From: Curvibacter cyanobacteriorum
Lineage (GTDB): Bacteria > Pseudomonadota > Gammaproteobacteria > Burkholderiales > Burkholderiaceae_C
Direction of reading: 5' to 3'
DNA: 64,000 nt
NCBI RefSeq assembly: GCF_028649475.1
Contig: NZ_JAQSIP010000006.1
Span: forward strand, 62,001-126,000
The notes below the pieces were generated by a model. The model saw only the letters and a list, made by a program, of their open reading frames with translations. It was not told the origin of the DNA and ran no database searches. This document shows positions 27,363-38,382 of this stretch, in pieces. Within the stretch, counting starts at the first letter, position 1. Every line of letters begins with the position of its first letter. The position numbers and the translations under genes were made by a program.

Positions 27363-27405
27363 GCCCAGGGCGGTGCCCGCCCGGCACTGAGCCCTAGAAC
27401 ACCCC

Positions 27406-28275
27406 ATGAGCGCCCCCCACACCGCCCCCGAGGCGGTGCTGCCGCCGGCCCCGGAAGGGGCTCCCCCGGATGCCGTGATGCCCCAGGTGGTCGATCACGT
27501 CGCCGTGGCACGCCTGTACGGCGAGCCCCTGTTCGCGCTGCCCAACGACCTCTACATCCCACCGGACGCGCTCGAGGTGTTCTTGGAGGCCTTCGAAGGC
27601 CCGCTGGACTTGCTGCTCTACCTGATCCGCAAGCAGAACTTCAACATCCTCGACATCCCGATGGCCGCGGTGACGCGCCAGTACCTGGTGTACGTGGACG
27701 AGATCCGCAACCACAACCTGGAGCTGGCGGCGGAGTACCTGCTGATGGCGGCCATGCTGATCGAGATCAAGTCGCGCATGCTGCTGCCGCCCAAGCCGGT
27801 GCCCGAGGGCGAAGAGCCCGAAGACCCGCGCGCCGAACTGGTGCGCCGCCTGCTCGAGTACGAGCAGATGAAGCTGGCCGGGGCCCGCCTGAACGCCCTG
27901 CCCCATTTCGGCCGCGACTTCCTGCGCGCCCAGGTCTACATCGAGCAAAGCCTGCAGCCCCGGTTTCCCGAGGTGCATGTGGTCGAACTGCAGGAGGCCT
28001 GGCGCGACATCCTCAAGCGCGCCAAGCTGGTCCAGCACCACCGCATCACCCGCGAAGAGCTGAGCGTGCGCGAGTACATGAGCAAGGTCTTGCGCGCACT
28101 GCAGGGCCGGCGTTTTGTGGAGTTCGAGGAGCTGTTTGAACCTGAAAAGGGTTCGACGGTGCTGGTGGTGACCTTCATCGCGCTGCTGGAACTCGCCAAA
28201 GAAACCCTGATCGAAATCACCCAGGCCGAGGCCTTCGCACCGATTTACGTGCGCCTGGCCTACACCCCCGCCTGA
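27406..28275 (+). CDS. scpA: Segregation and condensation protein A
   Basis: A 289-residue kleisin subunit of the Smc-ScpAB chromosome condensin. The N-terminal kleisin signature [32 protein letters not shown] starts near residue 64 after a Pro/Ala-rich lead, and the C-terminal winged helix ends with [17 protein letters not shown]. The start at 27406 is supported by the CCCCATGAGC context 43 bases after the DUF3460 stop. scpB and smc are not in this window. Confidence 0.93.
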   Translation: MSAPHTAPEAVLPPAPEGAPPDAVMPQVVDHVAVARLYGEPLFALPNDLYIPPDALEVFLEAFEGPLDLLLYLIRKQNFNILDIPMAAVTRQYLVYVDEIRNHNLELAAEYLLMAAMLIEIKSRMLLPPKPVPEGEEPEDPRAELVRRLLEYEQMKLAGARLNALPHFGRDFLRAQVYIEQSLQPRFPEVHVVELQEAWRDILKRAKLVQHHRITREELSVREYMSKVLRALQGRRFVEFEELFEPEKGSTVLVVTFIALLELAKETLIEITQAEAFAPIYVRLAYTPA

Positions 28276-28364
28276 GGCGGCCACCAGGGGACGGGGCCCC
28301 TGCTGCGGGCCTCCGCCCCGAGGGCCAGTGCCCCGCCCGCCGCCCCTGTTTGCAAGGTTTGACC

Positions 28365-29252
28365 ATGAACAACGCCCCTGACACTGCCAGCACCGCGTCC
28401 CCTTACGGCACCCTGCCACCGGCCTCCCCGGTGGCCCAGCGCAAGCCCCTGAGCCTGCCGCGCCTGGCCGACATGCACGCGCGGGGCGAAAAGATCACCA
28501 TGCTGACCGCCTACGACGCCACCTTCGCCGCCATGGCCGATGCCGCGGGGGTTGAGTGCCTGCTGGTCGGCGATTCGCTGGGCATGGTCTGCCAGGGCCT
28601 GAGCAGCACGGTCGGGGTGAGCCTCGAGACCATGTGCTACCACACCGAAAGCGTGGCCCGGGGCCTGCGCCGCGTGCAAGGCACCGCCTGGGTGATCGGC
28701 GACCTGCCGTTTGGCAGCTACCACGAGTCCCGCGAACAGGCCCTGCGCAGCGCCACCGCGCTCCTGCAGGCCGGTGCGCACATGGTCAAGCTCGAGGGCG
28801 GTGGCTGGACCACCGACACCGTGCGCTTCCTGGTGGAGCGTGGCATTCCCGTCTGCGCCCACCTGGGCCTGACGCCACAAACCGTGCACGCCCTGGGCGG
28901 CTACCGGGTCCAGGGCAAGGGCGACGAAGGCGCGGCCCGCTTGCGCGAGGACGCCCTGGCGCTCGAAGCCGCCGGCGCCAGCATGCTGGTGCTCGAGATG
29001 GTGCCGGCCGCCTTGGCCACGGAACTCACGGCACGCCTGAAGCGCTGCGCCACCATCGGCATTGGGGCCGGGCAAGGCACGGCCGGCCAGGTGCTGGTGA
29101 TGCACGACATGCTGGGCATCAACCTCGGCAAAATGCCCCGGTTCGTGCGCAACTTCATGCTCGACACGGGCAGCGTGCAGGCGGCCATGCAGGCCTATGT
29201 GCGTGCCGTCAAGGACGGCAGTTTCCCGGTGGACGCCCTGCACGCCTGGTGA
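28365..29252 (+). CDS. panB: 3-methyl-2-oxobutanoate hydroxymethyltransferase
   Basis: A 295-residue ketopantoate hydroxymethyltransferase, first step of pantothenate synthesis. [30 protein letters not shown] carries the Mg2+-binding aspartate, and [20 protein letters not shown] is the conserved C-terminal loop. GCAAGG precedes the ATG at 28365 (MNNAPDT). The partner panC is about 3.3 kb downstream on the same strand, separated by queE, queD and pabB. Confidence 0.95.
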   Translation: MNNAPDTASTASPYGTLPPASPVAQRKPLSLPRLADMHARGEKITMLTAYDATFAAMADAAGVECLLVGDSLGMVCQGLSSTVGVSLETMCYHTESVARGLRRVQGTAWVIGDLPFGSYHESREQALRSATALLQAGAHMVKLEGGGWTTDTVRFLVERGIPVCAHLGLTPQTVHALGGYRVQGKGDEGAARLREDALALEAAGASMLVLEMVPAALATELTARLKRCATIGIGAGQGTAGQVLVMHDMLGINLGKMPRFVRNFMLDTGSVQAAMQAYVRAVKDGSFPVDALHAW

Positions 29253-29276
29253 GCCCTGATTTTTGAAAGCATTCCC

Positions 29277-29915
29277 ATGACCTACAGCGTCAAAGAAATT
29301 TTCTACACCCTGCAGGGCGAAGGCGGTCAGGCGGGCATGCCGGCCGTGTTCTGCCGTTTCAGTGGCTGCAACCTGTGGAGCGGCCGCGAGGAAGACCGCG
29401 CCCATGCCGTCTGCCGTTTTTGTGACACCGACTTCGTGGGCACCGATGGCACGCTGGGCGGCAAGTACCCCGATGCCGAGGCCCTGGCTGCGCAGATCGA
29501 GGCCCAGTGGCCCGCGGGCGACTCGCACCACCGCCTGACCGTGCTGACCGGTGGCGAGCCGCTGCTGCAGGTCGATGCGGCCTTGATCGACGCCCTGCAC
29601 GCGCGCGGCTTCCGCATCGCGGTCGAAACCAATGGCAGCGTCGCGGCCCCACCCGGCATCGACTGGCTCTGCGTCAGCCCCAAGGCCGGCGCGCCCTGGG
29701 TACAGCAAAGCGGCCAGGAGCTGAAACTGGTCTGGCCCCAGATCGGCATGGACCTTGACCTGCTGGAGCGCAGCGGCCAGTTCGAACACCGCTTCCTGCA
29801 GCCCATGGACAGCCCGGCCCAGGCGCAGCACATCGCCCAGTGCATTGACCTGTGCCTGCAGCGCCCGGCCTGGCGCCTGAGCCTGCAGACCCACAAGCTC
29901 ACGGGCATCCGCTGA
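29277..29915 (+). CDS. queE: 7-carboxy-7-deazaguanine synthase
   Basis: A 212-residue radical-SAM enzyme of queuosine/7-deazaguanine synthesis that converts 6-carboxytetrahydropterin to 7-carboxy-7-deazaguanine. The FYTLQGEGGQAGMPAVFCRFSGCN opening and the long-spaced cluster motif, C-x14-C-x2-C ending in CRFCDTDF, are typical of QueE. VLTGGEPLLQ is the GGEP SAM-binding segment. It lies 24 bases after panB and 82 bases before queD. Confidence 0.94.
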   Translation: MTYSVKEIFYTLQGEGGQAGMPAVFCRFSGCNLWSGREEDRAHAVCRFCDTDFVGTDGTLGGKYPDAEALAAQIEAQWPAGDSHHRLTVLTGGEPLLQVDAALIDALHARGFRIAVETNGSVAAPPGIDWLCVSPKAGAPWVQQSGQELKLVWPQIGMDLDLLERSGQFEHRFLQPMDSPAQAQHIAQCIDLCLQRPAWRLSLQTHKLTGIR

Positions 29916-29997
29916 GCCCCCTCGCCACCGCACAGCACCTCTTGGCCGCGCCCAACGCCCGCCGCAGAACCACCCCTGCCCCTCCCGTCACCGCCTC

Positions 29998-30384
29998 ATG
30001 TCCCAAGCCCTCTACACCGTCAGCCAGCGCATCTTCTTTGATGCCGCCCACACCCTGCAACGCGACATCGAAGCCGAAGGCAGCCGCCGCATCCACGGTC
30101 ACACCTACCACGCCGAGGTGTTTGTGCAAGGCCCGCTGAACCCCGACACCGGCATGGTGATCGACCTGGGCCACCTGCGGGTGCACCTGGCGGGCGTGCG
30201 CGAGCAACTCGACCACCACCTGCTCGACGAGGTGCCGGGACTGGGCAAGCCGACGCTGGAGAACCTGTGCGCCTTCATTGCCCAGGCGCTGTCGGGCATG
30301 AACCCGCCGCCCAGCCGGGTGCGGGTGTGGCGCGAGGCCCTGGGCGACAGCTGCGTGCTGGACCTGGGCCACCGCGGCGCCTGA
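29998..30384 (+). CDS. queD: QueD-like 6-pyruvoyl/6-carboxytetrahydropterin synthase, catalytic Cys replaced
   Basis: A 128-residue T-fold protein beside queE, so presumably the preceding step converting dihydroneopterin triphosphate to 6-carboxytetrahydropterin. The zinc histidines are visible in FDAAHTL and RRIHGHTYH, and LDHHLLDEV carries the Asp-His pair. However, the position of the catalytic cysteine of classical QueD (C-x3-HGH) is a serine here (S-R-R-I-H-G-H). It may therefore be a divergent QueD or a related pterin enzyme; the queE neighbour favours the former. Confidence 0.82.
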   Translation: MSQALYTVSQRIFFDAAHTLQRDIEAEGSRRIHGHTYHAEVFVQGPLNPDTGMVIDLGHLRVHLAGVREQLDHHLLDEVPGLGKPTLENLCAFIAQALSGMNPPPSRVRVWREALGDSCVLDLGHRGA

Positions 30385-30472
30385 AGTCCCCAGGCGGCCA
30401 GCGCCCACCGCTTGCACCGCGCCCGCCCCCGGTGTGAGGGGGCGCGGTGCAGCCGCCGCACGCCAGCGGGGC

Positions 30473-32272
30473 TCAGGGTGTGGTGGGGGCCGCCAGCCAG
30501 CGGGCCGGGATCACCCCCCGCAGGCTGTTCACAAACGCCATGGCCTGCACGCGCGGCAGGTCCTCCACGCGCACCACCGCCTCGCGCAGCCAACCTTCGC
30601 TGAGCGCCACCTCGCGCCCCACGCCGTCCAGCAAGCCGCAATGCAAGGCCGGGGTGACCCACTGGCCGTCCAACAGGCACGCCACATTGCCCCGGGTGCA
30701 CTCGGTCAGCTCACCGTCGCGGTTCCACAGCAGGGTGTCGTAGACGCCCGGGCTGCTCAGGGCCTGGGCCTCGTAGTGGGCCCGGCGCGTGGTCTTGAAG
30801 CGGGTGAACTCGCTGTGCGCCTCGTCAAACGGACGGGGCGCCAACTGCAGCGCCACCGACGGGGGAGAGTCCTCCAGCGCAAAGGCCTCGGCATGGGCCA
30901 GGCCCTGGGCGTCCAGCAACAGGCGCAGGCGCCAGCGCCCGGTGGGGTGGCGTTGCACCTGCTGGGCCAGCACCTTCTGCACATGGGCCTCGTCCCACAG
31001 CACCCGGAAATGGGCCGCCGCGCGCGCCAGCCGCGCCAGGTGACGCTGGCCGTGGCACAGCGCGCCGTCTTGCAGGCGCAGCGTTTCGAGCAAGGAGAAC
31101 GGCAGGCTGGCCCGGCTCAGGAAGGCCTGCTTGTGCTGCCACTCCTGCCACTCGCCCTCGGCACTGGCGCCCGAGGTGATGCCGCTGCCAATGCCACAGC
31201 GCGCCCGGCCATCGGGCGACAGGCCCACGGTGCGGATTGGCACATTGAAGGTCGCGGCCCCGCCGGGTCGCAGCACGCCGATGGCACCACAGTAGACGCC
31301 CCGCGGCTCAACCTCCAGGGCCTGGATGGCCTTCATGGCCTGCACCTTGGGCGCCCCAGTGACCGAACCACAGGGAAACAGCGCGCCAAACACATCGGCC
31401 AGCGTGCAATCGGCCCGCGTGCGGGCCTCGACATCGGAGGTCATCTGCCACACCGAAGGCAGCGCCTGGGTGCGGAACAAGGCCGGCACGGTGACCCCAT
31501 GGGGCACGGCGATGCGCGACAGGTCGTTGCGCAACAGGTCCACGATCATCACGTTCTCGGCCTGCTCCTTGGGGCTGGCGCGCAGGGCCTGCTCGCGCTC
31601 GGCGTCCTCCGCGGGGTGGCGCCCCCGCGGCGCCGTGCCCTTCATGGGGCGGGTCAGCAGGACGCCGTCGCGCCAGTCAAAAAACAGCTCGGGCGAGACC
31701 GACAGCCATTGCTCCTCACCAGTGTCGATCCAGGCCGCATAGCCGCCGGGCTGGGCCCGTTGCAGGGCATCGAACAGGGCCCGCCCGGCCTCGGCCACCG
31801 TGACCTGCAACTGCGGATCGGTCTGCACCAACTGGCCGTGGCAGGTGGCCGTGAAGTTGACCTGGTAGCACTCGCCGTCGGCAATGCGCTGGTGCAGGGC
31901 CGCCAGCGCCTGGTCAAAGCGGGCGCGGTCCAGCGGCGGCGCCCAGTTCACCTGCACCGGCAAGGCCTCGCCCTGGTCGGGGGCGGGCCAGGGCTGGGGC
32001 TGGTCGAACACCGCGAACCAGGCCAGCGGGCCGTCGGCCGCCTGGGTGGGCAAGGCCCGGTCGAATGCCGGGGCAGCCTCGTAACGGACAAACCCCAGGC
32101 ACCACCGACCGGCCTCGGCCGCGGCCTGGGCCGCGCTCAGCACCGCCGGCACCTGATCGAGCCGCTGGGCCTGCAAAACCTGCTGCGGGTCGCGGAAGGC
32201 GTGGCGCCAACGCGGGCCCTCGGGCTGACGCGGATCGCTGAAGTCCAACAGGACCTGAACCCGTCCGCTCAT
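30473..32272 (-). CDS. pabB: Aminodeoxychorismate synthase component I fused to class IV aminotransferase (PabB-PabC)
   Basis: A 599-residue fusion. The N-terminal chorismate-binding half carries KGTAPRG, VDLLRNDLSRIA, GSVTGAPKVQAMKAI and GIGSGI. The C-terminal half from about residue 385 is a PLP aminotransferase-fold class IV domain with YDTLLWNRDGELTECTRGNVA, the usual 4-amino-4-deoxychorismate lyase signature. Together with a glutamine amidotransferase encoded elsewhere it makes p-aminobenzoate for folate. It is divergent from panC with a 268-base gap that contains no other gene. Confidence 0.93.
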   Translation of the reverse strand: MSGRVQVLLDFSDPRQPEGPRWRHAFRDPQQVLQAQRLDQVPAVLSAAQAAAEAGRWCLGFVRYEAAPAFDRALPTQAADGPLAWFAVFDQPQPWPAPDQGEALPVQVNWAPPLDRARFDQALAALHQRIADGECYQVNFTATCHGQLVQTDPQLQVTVAEAGRALFDALQRAQPGGYAAWIDTGEEQWLSVSPELFFDWRDGVLLTRPMKGTAPRGRHPAEDAEREQALRASPKEQAENVMIVDLLRNDLSRIAVPHGVTVPALFRTQALPSVWQMTSDVEARTRADCTLADVFGALFPCGSVTGAPKVQAMKAIQALEVEPRGVYCGAIGVLRPGGAATFNVPIRTVGLSPDGRARCGIGSGITSGASAEGEWQEWQHKQAFLSRASLPFSLLETLRLQDGALCHGQRHLARLARAAAHFRVLWDEAHVQKVLAQQVQRHPTGRWRLRLLLDAQGLAHAEAFALEDSPPSVALQLAPRPFDEAHSEFTRFKTTRRAHYEAQALSSPGVYDTLLWNRDGELTECTRGNVACLLDGQWVTPALHCGLLDGVGREVALSEGWLREAVVRVEDLPRVQAMAFVNSLRGVIPARWLAAPTTP

Positions 32273-32367
32273 GCGGCCTCCTGGCCCGGTCCGGCAACGG
32301 CAGGTGCTCGGCCCTCGCCGAGCCGGGGCTCAAATTCAAACAAATTGCTCATGGGCGCGAAGCATAG

Positions 32368-33390
<1,023 letters not shown>

Positions 33391-33480
33391 GCGGGCGGTG
33401 GGCAAGGCTTGCCCCGGCCCTTGTGACCATGGCGACCACGGGCCCCAGCCCCCCGGGCCGCCCCTGGTCTGCGCGCCGGG

Positions 33481-34506
33481 TCAGTGGGTTTCGCCCTTGG
33501 GGCCGCGCCCCATCAACGCGGCCACCGCGTCGCGGGCCTGCACCTGACCATCGAGCAAGGCCACCACGCATTCGGAGATCGGCATCTCGACCCCCAGCAA
33601 GCGGGCCCGCTGCACCACCGTGCGTGCGCTGTACACCCCTTCGGCCACATGGCCCAGGGAGTCCACTGCCTGCTGCAGGGTGTGCCCCGCGGCCAGCAAC
33701 TGACCCACTTGCCGGTTGCGGCTCAGGTCGCCGGTGGCGGTCAGGACCAGGTCGCCCAGTCCCGACAAGCCCATGAAGGTGTCTGCCCGGGCCCCGAGCG
33801 CCAGGCCCAGGCGGGTCATTTCGGCCAGGCCGCGGGTGATCAGCGCGGCACGGGCATTGAGGCCCAGGTTCAGCCCGTCGCACAGACCGGTGGCGATCGC
33901 CAGCACGTTCTTGACCGCACCGCCGACCTCAACGCCGACGATGTCGTCGTTGGCGTAGACGCGCAGGGCCGGGCCGTGCAGGGCCTCGACCAGGGCCTGG
34001 CGCAGCTCGGCATTCGGGCTGGCGGCGACCAGGGCGGTGGGGCGGCCTTCGGCCACCTCGCGCGCAAAGCTGGGGCCGCTCAGGGCGCCCACCGCGAGCT
34101 GGGGGGCCACCTGGGCCGCGATCTCGTGGCCCAGCAGGCCAAAAGCCGCCGAGCCACCCGCGTCCGCGCCGTCGCGCACCCGCTCAAAGCCCTTGCAGAG
34201 CCAAGCCACGGGCACCGGCCAAGGGGCCAGTTGTTGCAGGGTTTCGCGCAGGCCCGCCATCGGCGTGGCGACGATGACCAGGTCCGCCGCGCGGGCCTGC
34301 TCGGCCAGCGTGTCGGCGCTCAAGGCCAGGCGGGCCGGCAGGGGGTTGTCGGGCAGGTAGCGGGCGTTGCGCCCACTGCGCCGCATCTCGGCCAGCTGGG
34401 CGGCATCGCGCGCCCACAGCGTGACGTGGTGGGCGGCGGGCGCCGCACAAGCGCCCATGGCCAGTGCCGTGCCCCAGGCACCTGCACCGGCAACCAGAAT
34501 TCTCAT
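33481..34506 (-). CDS. gpsA: NAD(P)-dependent glycerol-3-phosphate dehydrogenase
   Basis: A 341-residue enzyme reducing dihydroxyacetone phosphate to sn-glycerol 3-phosphate for phospholipids. The Rossmann loop [10 protein letters not shown] starts at residue 7; [17 protein letters not shown] carries the catalytic lysine, and [11 protein letters not shown] is the conserved loop. It is the third gene of grxC-secB-gpsA, an order widely conserved in proteobacteria, 77 bases after secB. Confidence 0.96.
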   Translation of the reverse strand: MRILVAGAGAWGTALAMGACAAPAAHHVTLWARDAAQLAEMRRSGRNARYLPDNPLPARLALSADTLAEQARAADLVIVATPMAGLRETLQQLAPWPVPVAWLCKGFERVRDGADAGGSAAFGLLGHEIAAQVAPQLAVGALSGPSFAREVAEGRPTALVAASPNAELRQALVEALHGPALRVYANDDIVGVEVGGAVKNVLAIATGLCDGLNLGLNARAALITRGLAEMTRLGLALGARADTFMGLSGLGDLVLTATGDLSRNRQVGQLLAAGHTLQQAVDSLGHVAEGVYSARTVVQRARLLGVEMPISECVVALLDGQVQARDAVAALMGRGPKGETH

Positions 34507-34583
34507 GCGTTCAAAGGTTCAAAAGGCCTGGAGGCAGCGCCACCACCCCGAGGTGGGGACGCAGCGCCCTCAGGCCAGTCCGC

Positions 34584-35030
34584 TCACTGAGCGACTTGGC
34601 CAGCCGCCTGGGCTTGCTGTTGCTCGTACATGGCCTGGAAGTTGATCTCAGCCAGGTGCACCGGCGGGAAACCGCCGCGCTGGATGATGTCGGCCACGTT
34701 GCCACGCAGGTAGGGGTACACGATTTGCGGGCAGGCGATGCCGAGGATGGCACCCATTTGCTCTTCGGGCAGGTTGCGGATCTCGAAGATGCCGGCTTGC
34801 TTGGCTTCGACCAGGAACACGGTGCGGTCCTTGATCTTGGTTTGCACGGTGGCGGTGACGGTCACTTCCACGATGCCGTCAGCCACCGGGGTGGCGTCCA
34901 CGCCCAGCTGGATGTCGACACTGGGTTGCTCCTGTTCGAGCAGGATGGCGGGCGAATTCGGCTGCTCAAGCGACAGGTCCTTGAGGTAAACGCGCTGGAT
35001 CTGGAAAACGGGATCTTGTTGCTCGGCCAT
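34584..35030 (-). CDS. secB: Protein-export chaperone SecB
   Basis: A 148-residue tetrameric chaperone that keeps preproteins unfolded for SecA. Typical segments are [53 protein letters not shown] and an acidic/hydrophobic peptide groove region between them. ATG 35030 (MAEQQDPVF) is the family start; the upstream 18 codons in frame are not conserved-looking. It is preceded by an intrinsic terminator that separates it from grxC. Confidence 0.97.
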   Translation of the reverse strand: MAEQQDPVFQIQRVYLKDLSLEQPNSPAILLEQEQPSVDIQLGVDATPVADGIVEVTVTATVQTKIKDRTVFLVEAKQAGIFEIRNLPEEQMGAILGIACPQIVYPYLRGNVADIIQRGGFPPVHLAEINFQAMYEQQQAQAAGQVAQ

Positions 35031-35082
35031 GGTGGTTCTCAATTCACAAAAACAAATCACCGTCACTTCACGGTGCTTCGAC

Positions 35083-35120
35083 AAAAGAAAGCCCGCTGGG
35101 GAAGCGTTCCCGCAGCGGGC
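35083..35120 (-). terminator. Intrinsic terminator downstream of grxC
   Basis: On the minus strand a GC-rich hairpin (arms at 35091-35103 and 35107-35120, one bulged base, GCG-type loop) is followed by TTTCTTTT at 35090-35083. It lies between grxC and secB, so secB likely has its own promoter in the remaining 50 bases. Confidence 0.8.
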
Positions 35121-35168
35121 ACTCGGCTGCCATTATCTCAGGAGAAAAAGGCAGTCCAATGGCTCAGA

Positions 35169-35429
35169 TCAAGCACCGCTCAACAGGGGCTGCAGGCCGC
35201 CACGGCTGTCGAGGGCCATCAAATCGTCGCAGCCACCGACATGGGTGTCGCCAATGAAGATCTGCGGCACGGTGCGGCGGCCGGTGATCTGCATCATGTG
35301 GTCGCGCTCGGCGGGGTTGGTGTCGATGCGAATCTCTTCGATCTCGGCCACGCCTTTGGACTTGAGGATCTGCTTGGCACGAATGCAGTACGGGCAGACC
35401 GCCGTGGTGTACATCTTGACTGGTTGCAT
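35169..35429 (-). CDS. grxC: Glutaredoxin 3
   Basis: An 86-residue dithiol glutaredoxin with the CPYC active site at residues 12-15, the TVPQIFI cis-Pro segment and the GGCDDLMAL glutathione-binding end. It reduces glutathione mixed disulfides in the cytoplasm. It is first in grxC-secB-gpsA, with rhodanese upstream on the same strand. Confidence 0.96.
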   Translation of the reverse strand: MQPVKMYTTAVCPYCIRAKQILKSKGVAEIEEIRIDTNPAERDHMMQITGRRTVPQIFIGDTHVGGCDDLMALDSRGGLQPLLSGA

Positions 35430-35504
35430 GGTGGATTTCCTGGGCTGTTGTCAGACCCTGAGCCGCCTGGGCCGCGTCCCCGTGGGGCGCGGGCCCGGCC
35501 CGCT

Positions 35505-35912
35505 TCAGGCCGTTTCGACCGGAAGATTAGCTTCTTTCCAGGCCTTCAGCCCGCCGCTCAGGGCTTGGGCCTGCTGGTAACCCAGTTTTTGGGCGGTCTT
35601 GACGGCCGGGCCGCCGCGCGAGCCCTTGGCGCACACGAAGATCACCGGCAGGGCCTTGTTTTTGACCACTTCGGGCAAACGGGCTTCGAGCTGGTCCAGG
35701 GGCACGCTGCGCGCACCGCTGACGTGGGCTTGGGCGTAATCGGCCGCATCACTGACATCCACCACCACCGCTTTTTCGCGGTTGATGAGCAGCACCGCGG
35801 CGTTGGGCGACAGGCCCACGGCAGAGGCGCCTTTGAGGGTGGGCCACAGCAACATGGCACCCGAACTGAGGGCAATCAGGAGCAGCGTCCAGTTGTCGAG
35901 AATGAATTTCAC
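35505..35912 (-). CDS. Membrane-anchored rhodanese-like protein
   Basis: A 135-residue protein. An N-terminal membrane helix ([17 protein letters not shown], residues 7-23) is followed by a rhodanese domain with [24 protein letters not shown]. The expected catalytic cysteine lies in [10 protein letters not shown]. The start is a GTG at 35912 with AAGGAAC upstream, giving VKFILDNW. It resembles YibN-type proteins often found next to grxC-secB. It is divergent from gpmA. Confidence 0.88.
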   Translation of the reverse strand: MKFILDNWTLLLIALSSGAMLLWPTLKGASAVGLSPNAAVLLINREKAVVVDVSDAADYAQAHVSGARSVPLDQLEARLPEVVKNKALPVIFVCAKGSRGGPAVKTAQKLGYQQAQALSGGLKAWKEANLPVETA

Positions 35913-35920
35913 GGGGTTCC

Positions 35921-35950
35921 TTGGGTTGGCAAACCCGACAATTTTAGAAT
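35921..35950 (+). promoter_or_regulatory. Probable sigma-70-type promoter of gpmA
   Basis: TTGGGT at 35921-35926 and TAGAAT at 35945-35950 are separated by 18 bases, in the 76-base divergent gap between the rhodanese gene and gpmA. Confidence 0.4.
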
Positions 35951-35988
35951 GCCGGGTTTCGCACTGGAAAAACAAAGAGGGCCCAAGC

Positions 35989-36732
35989 ATGTACAAACTC
36001 GTTTTGATTCGCCACGGTGAGTCCACCTGGAACCTGGAAAACCGCTTCACCGGTTGGACCGACGTTGACCTGACCCCCACCGGCGTTGAGCAAGCCAAGA
36101 ACGCCGGCCGCCTGCTCAAGGCCGAGGGCTATGACTTCGACCTGGCCTACACCAGCGTGCTCAAGCGCGCCACCCGCACCCTGTGGCACACGCTCGACGA
36201 AATGGACCGCACCTGGCTGCCCGTGGTGCACAGCTGGCGCCTCAACGAACGCCACTACGGCAACCTGCAGGGCCTGAACAAGGCGGACATGGCCAAGCAG
36301 TACGGCGATGCCCAGGTGCTGGTGTGGCGCCGCAGCTACGACACCCCGCCGCCGGCCCTGGACGCCAACGACCCGCGCAGCGAACGCGGCGACCGCCGCT
36401 ACGCCAAGCTCAAGGTCGAGGACGTGCCGCTGACCGAATGCCTGAAGGACACTGTGGCCCGCGTGCTGCCGTTCTGGAACGAATCCATCGCCCCCGCCAT
36501 CCAAGCCGGCAAGCGCGTGGTGGTGGCCGCCCACGGCAACTCGATCCGTGCCCTGGTCAAGTACCTGGACAACATCGGTGACGACGACATCGTGAGCCTG
36601 AACATCCCGAACGGCATTCCGCTGGTCTACGAACTGGACGCCGACCTGAAGCCGATCCGCCACTACTACCTGGGCGACGCCGAAGCCGCCGCCAAGGCCG
36701 CCGCCGCCGTGGCCTCGCAAGGTAAAGCCTGA
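35989..36732 (+). CDS. gpmA: 2,3-bisphosphoglycerate-dependent phosphoglycerate mutase
   Basis: A 247-residue glycolytic mutase interconverting 3- and 2-phosphoglycerate. [20 protein letters not shown] contains the phospho-accepting histidine, [14 protein letters not shown] is the second signature and [16 protein letters not shown] holds the second catalytic histidine. The start is ATG 35989 ([10 protein letters not shown]). An Ala-rich C-terminal tail is a little longer than usual. An adjacent hairpin separates it from the protease gene. Confidence 0.97.
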   Translation: MYKLVLIRHGESTWNLENRFTGWTDVDLTPTGVEQAKNAGRLLKAEGYDFDLAYTSVLKRATRTLWHTLDEMDRTWLPVVHSWRLNERHYGNLQGLNKADMAKQYGDAQVLVWRRSYDTPPPALDANDPRSERGDRRYAKLKVEDVPLTECLKDTVARVLPFWNESIAPAIQAGKRVVVAAHGNSIRALVKYLDNIGDDDIVSLNIPNGIPLVYELDADLKPIRHYYLGDAEAAAKAAAAVASQGKA

Positions 36733-36746
36733 GTAAAACCGGGCTG

Positions 36747-36768
36747 GAGGCGGGGGAACCCCCGCCTC
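36747..36768 (+). terminator. Perfect GC-rich hairpin after gpmA
   Basis: GAGGCGGGGG and CCCCCGCCTC are perfect inverse arms separated by AA, 15 bases after the gpmA stop. No T-run follows, so it may stabilise the 3' end or terminate weakly. Confidence 0.45.
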
Positions 36769-36841
36769 AGACACGGGATCTGAAAAACCTGGGTCGGCAC
36801 GGGCCGCCCAAGGTGTATATTGCCTCGCAAAAGGTGACTCA

Positions 36842-38278
36842 ATGGGCGAAAAACTCCGTATCGCAGGCTGGATTTCCGTGGGCGTGGTGGCTGGTGCGCT
36901 GACCACGGTCTCCCTGCAAACCGTGGCCAGGGGCAGCATGTCGCCCTTGCCGCTTGAAGAACTGCAGCAACTGGCCGCCGTTTTTGACATGGTCAAGTCC
37001 GACTATGTCGAGCCCGTGGATGAGAAAAAGCTCATCACCGATGCGATTTCGGGCATGGTGGCGAGCCTCGACCCCCATTCCCAGTACTTCGACAAGAAGT
37101 CCTACAAGGAATTCCGCGAAGGCACTTCGGGCCAGTTCGTCGGCGTGGGCATCGAGATCACGCAGGAAGACGGCCTGATCAAGATCGTCTCGCCCATTGA
37201 AGGCTCGCCCGCCTACCGTGCCGGCCTCAAGACCAACGACCTGATCACCAAGATCGACGACACCGCCGTCAAGGGCCTGGCCCTCAACGAAGCCGTCAAG
37301 CGCATGCGCGGCGAACCCAACACCAAGGTCATCCTGACGGTGTTCCGCAAGGACGAGAACCGCACCTTCCCGGTGACCATCGTGCGCGAACAGATCCGCA
37401 CCCAGTCGGTGCGCGGCAAGGTGATCGAACCCGGCTATGCCTGGGTCCGCCTGAGCCAGTTCCAGGAACGCACGGTCGAAGACTTCGTGGCCAAGATCGA
37501 CGAGATCTACAAGCAAGAGCCGCAACTCAAGGGCCTGGTGCTCGACCTGCGCAACGACCCGGGGGGCTTGCTGGACGCCGCGGTGGCGGTGTCGACGGCC
37601 TTCCTGCCCGAAAAGGTCACGGTGGTGTCGACCAACGGCCAGCTGGCCGAGAGCAAGTTCACCTTCAAGGCCTCGCCGGAGTTCTACCAACGCCGCAGTG
37701 GCCCCGACCCGCTCAAGAAGCTGCCCGCGGCGCTCAAGAGCATCCCGCTGGTGGTGCTGGTCAACGAAGGCTCGGCCTCGGCGAGCGAAATCGTCGCCGG
37801 TGCCCTGCAAGACCACAAGCGCGCCACCATCATGGGCAGCCAGACCTTTGGCAAGGGCTCGGTGCAGACCGTGCGTCCGCTGGGTCCGGACACCGGTCTG
37901 AAGCTCACCACGGCGCGCTACTACACCCCGAGCGGTCGCTCCATCCAGGCCAAGGGCATCGTGCCCGACGTGATGGTGGACGAAACCGAAGAGGGCAGCC
38001 CGTTCGCCGTGCTGCGCATGCGCGAAGCCGACCTCGAGAAGCACCTGAACAGCGGCCAGGGCGACGAAAAGCCCAACCCGGAACGCGAAAAGGCCCGTGA
38101 AGAAGCGCGCAAGCGCCTCGAGGAAGAAGCCAAGAAACCCGCCGCTGAGCGCAAGGCGCCCGAACTCGGCAGCGACAAGGACTTCCCGCTGATGCAGGCG
38201 CTGAACCAGCTCAAGGGCCGCCCGGTCATGGTCAGCAAGACCCAGACCGAGCGCAAGGAAGAGAAGACCAGCAACTGA
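36842..38278 (+). CDS. S41-family carboxyl-terminal processing protease (CtpA type)
   Basis: A 478-residue exported protease. An N-terminal signal/anchor (residues 7-28) is followed by a PDZ domain (about 95-175, VGVGIEITQEDGLIKIVSPIEGSPAY) and the S41 tail-specific protease domain with the serine motif GSASASE at residues 310-316 and the lysine in TFGKGSVQT. A charged Lys/Glu-rich helix near the C-terminus is typical of this proteobacterial subgroup. AAGGTG lies six bases before the ATG. A TATATT box at 36816 may be its -10. Confidence 0.93.
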   Translation: MGEKLRIAGWISVGVVAGALTTVSLQTVARGSMSPLPLEELQQLAAVFDMVKSDYVEPVDEKKLITDAISGMVASLDPHSQYFDKKSYKEFREGTSGQFVGVGIEITQEDGLIKIVSPIEGSPAYRAGLKTNDLITKIDDTAVKGLALNEAVKRMRGEPNTKVILTVFRKDENRTFPVTIVREQIRTQSVRGKVIEPGYAWVRLSQFQERTVEDFVAKIDEIYKQEPQLKGLVLDLRNDPGGLLDAAVAVSTAFLPEKVTVVSTNGQLAESKFTFKASPEFYQRRSGPDPLKKLPAALKSIPLVVLVNEGSASASEIVAGALQDHKRATIMGSQTFGKGSVQTVRPLGPDTGLKLTTARYYTPSGRSIQAKGIVPDVMVDETEEGSPFAVLRMREADLEKHLNSGQGDEKPNPEREKAREEARKRLEEEAKKPAAERKAPELGSDKDFPLMQALNQLKGRPVMVSKTQTERKEEKTSN

Positions 38279-38357
38279 GGCCCCTCGGCCTCACGGGCAG
38301 CGGCGGGGACAACGCCCGCCTCAGCCGGGCCCGCTGGCGCCGCCTTGGCCCCCAAAC

Positions 38358-38381
38358 AGCGCCCTTCGGGGCGCTTTTTTT
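38358..38381 (+). terminator. Intrinsic terminator with TTCG tetraloop, ending one base before moeB
   Basis: AGCGCCC (38358-38364), TTCG, GGGCGCT (38369-38375) and a T-run to 38381 form a textbook terminator for the protease gene. The moeB ATG begins at 38383. Confidence 0.88.
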
Positions 38382-38382
38382 C

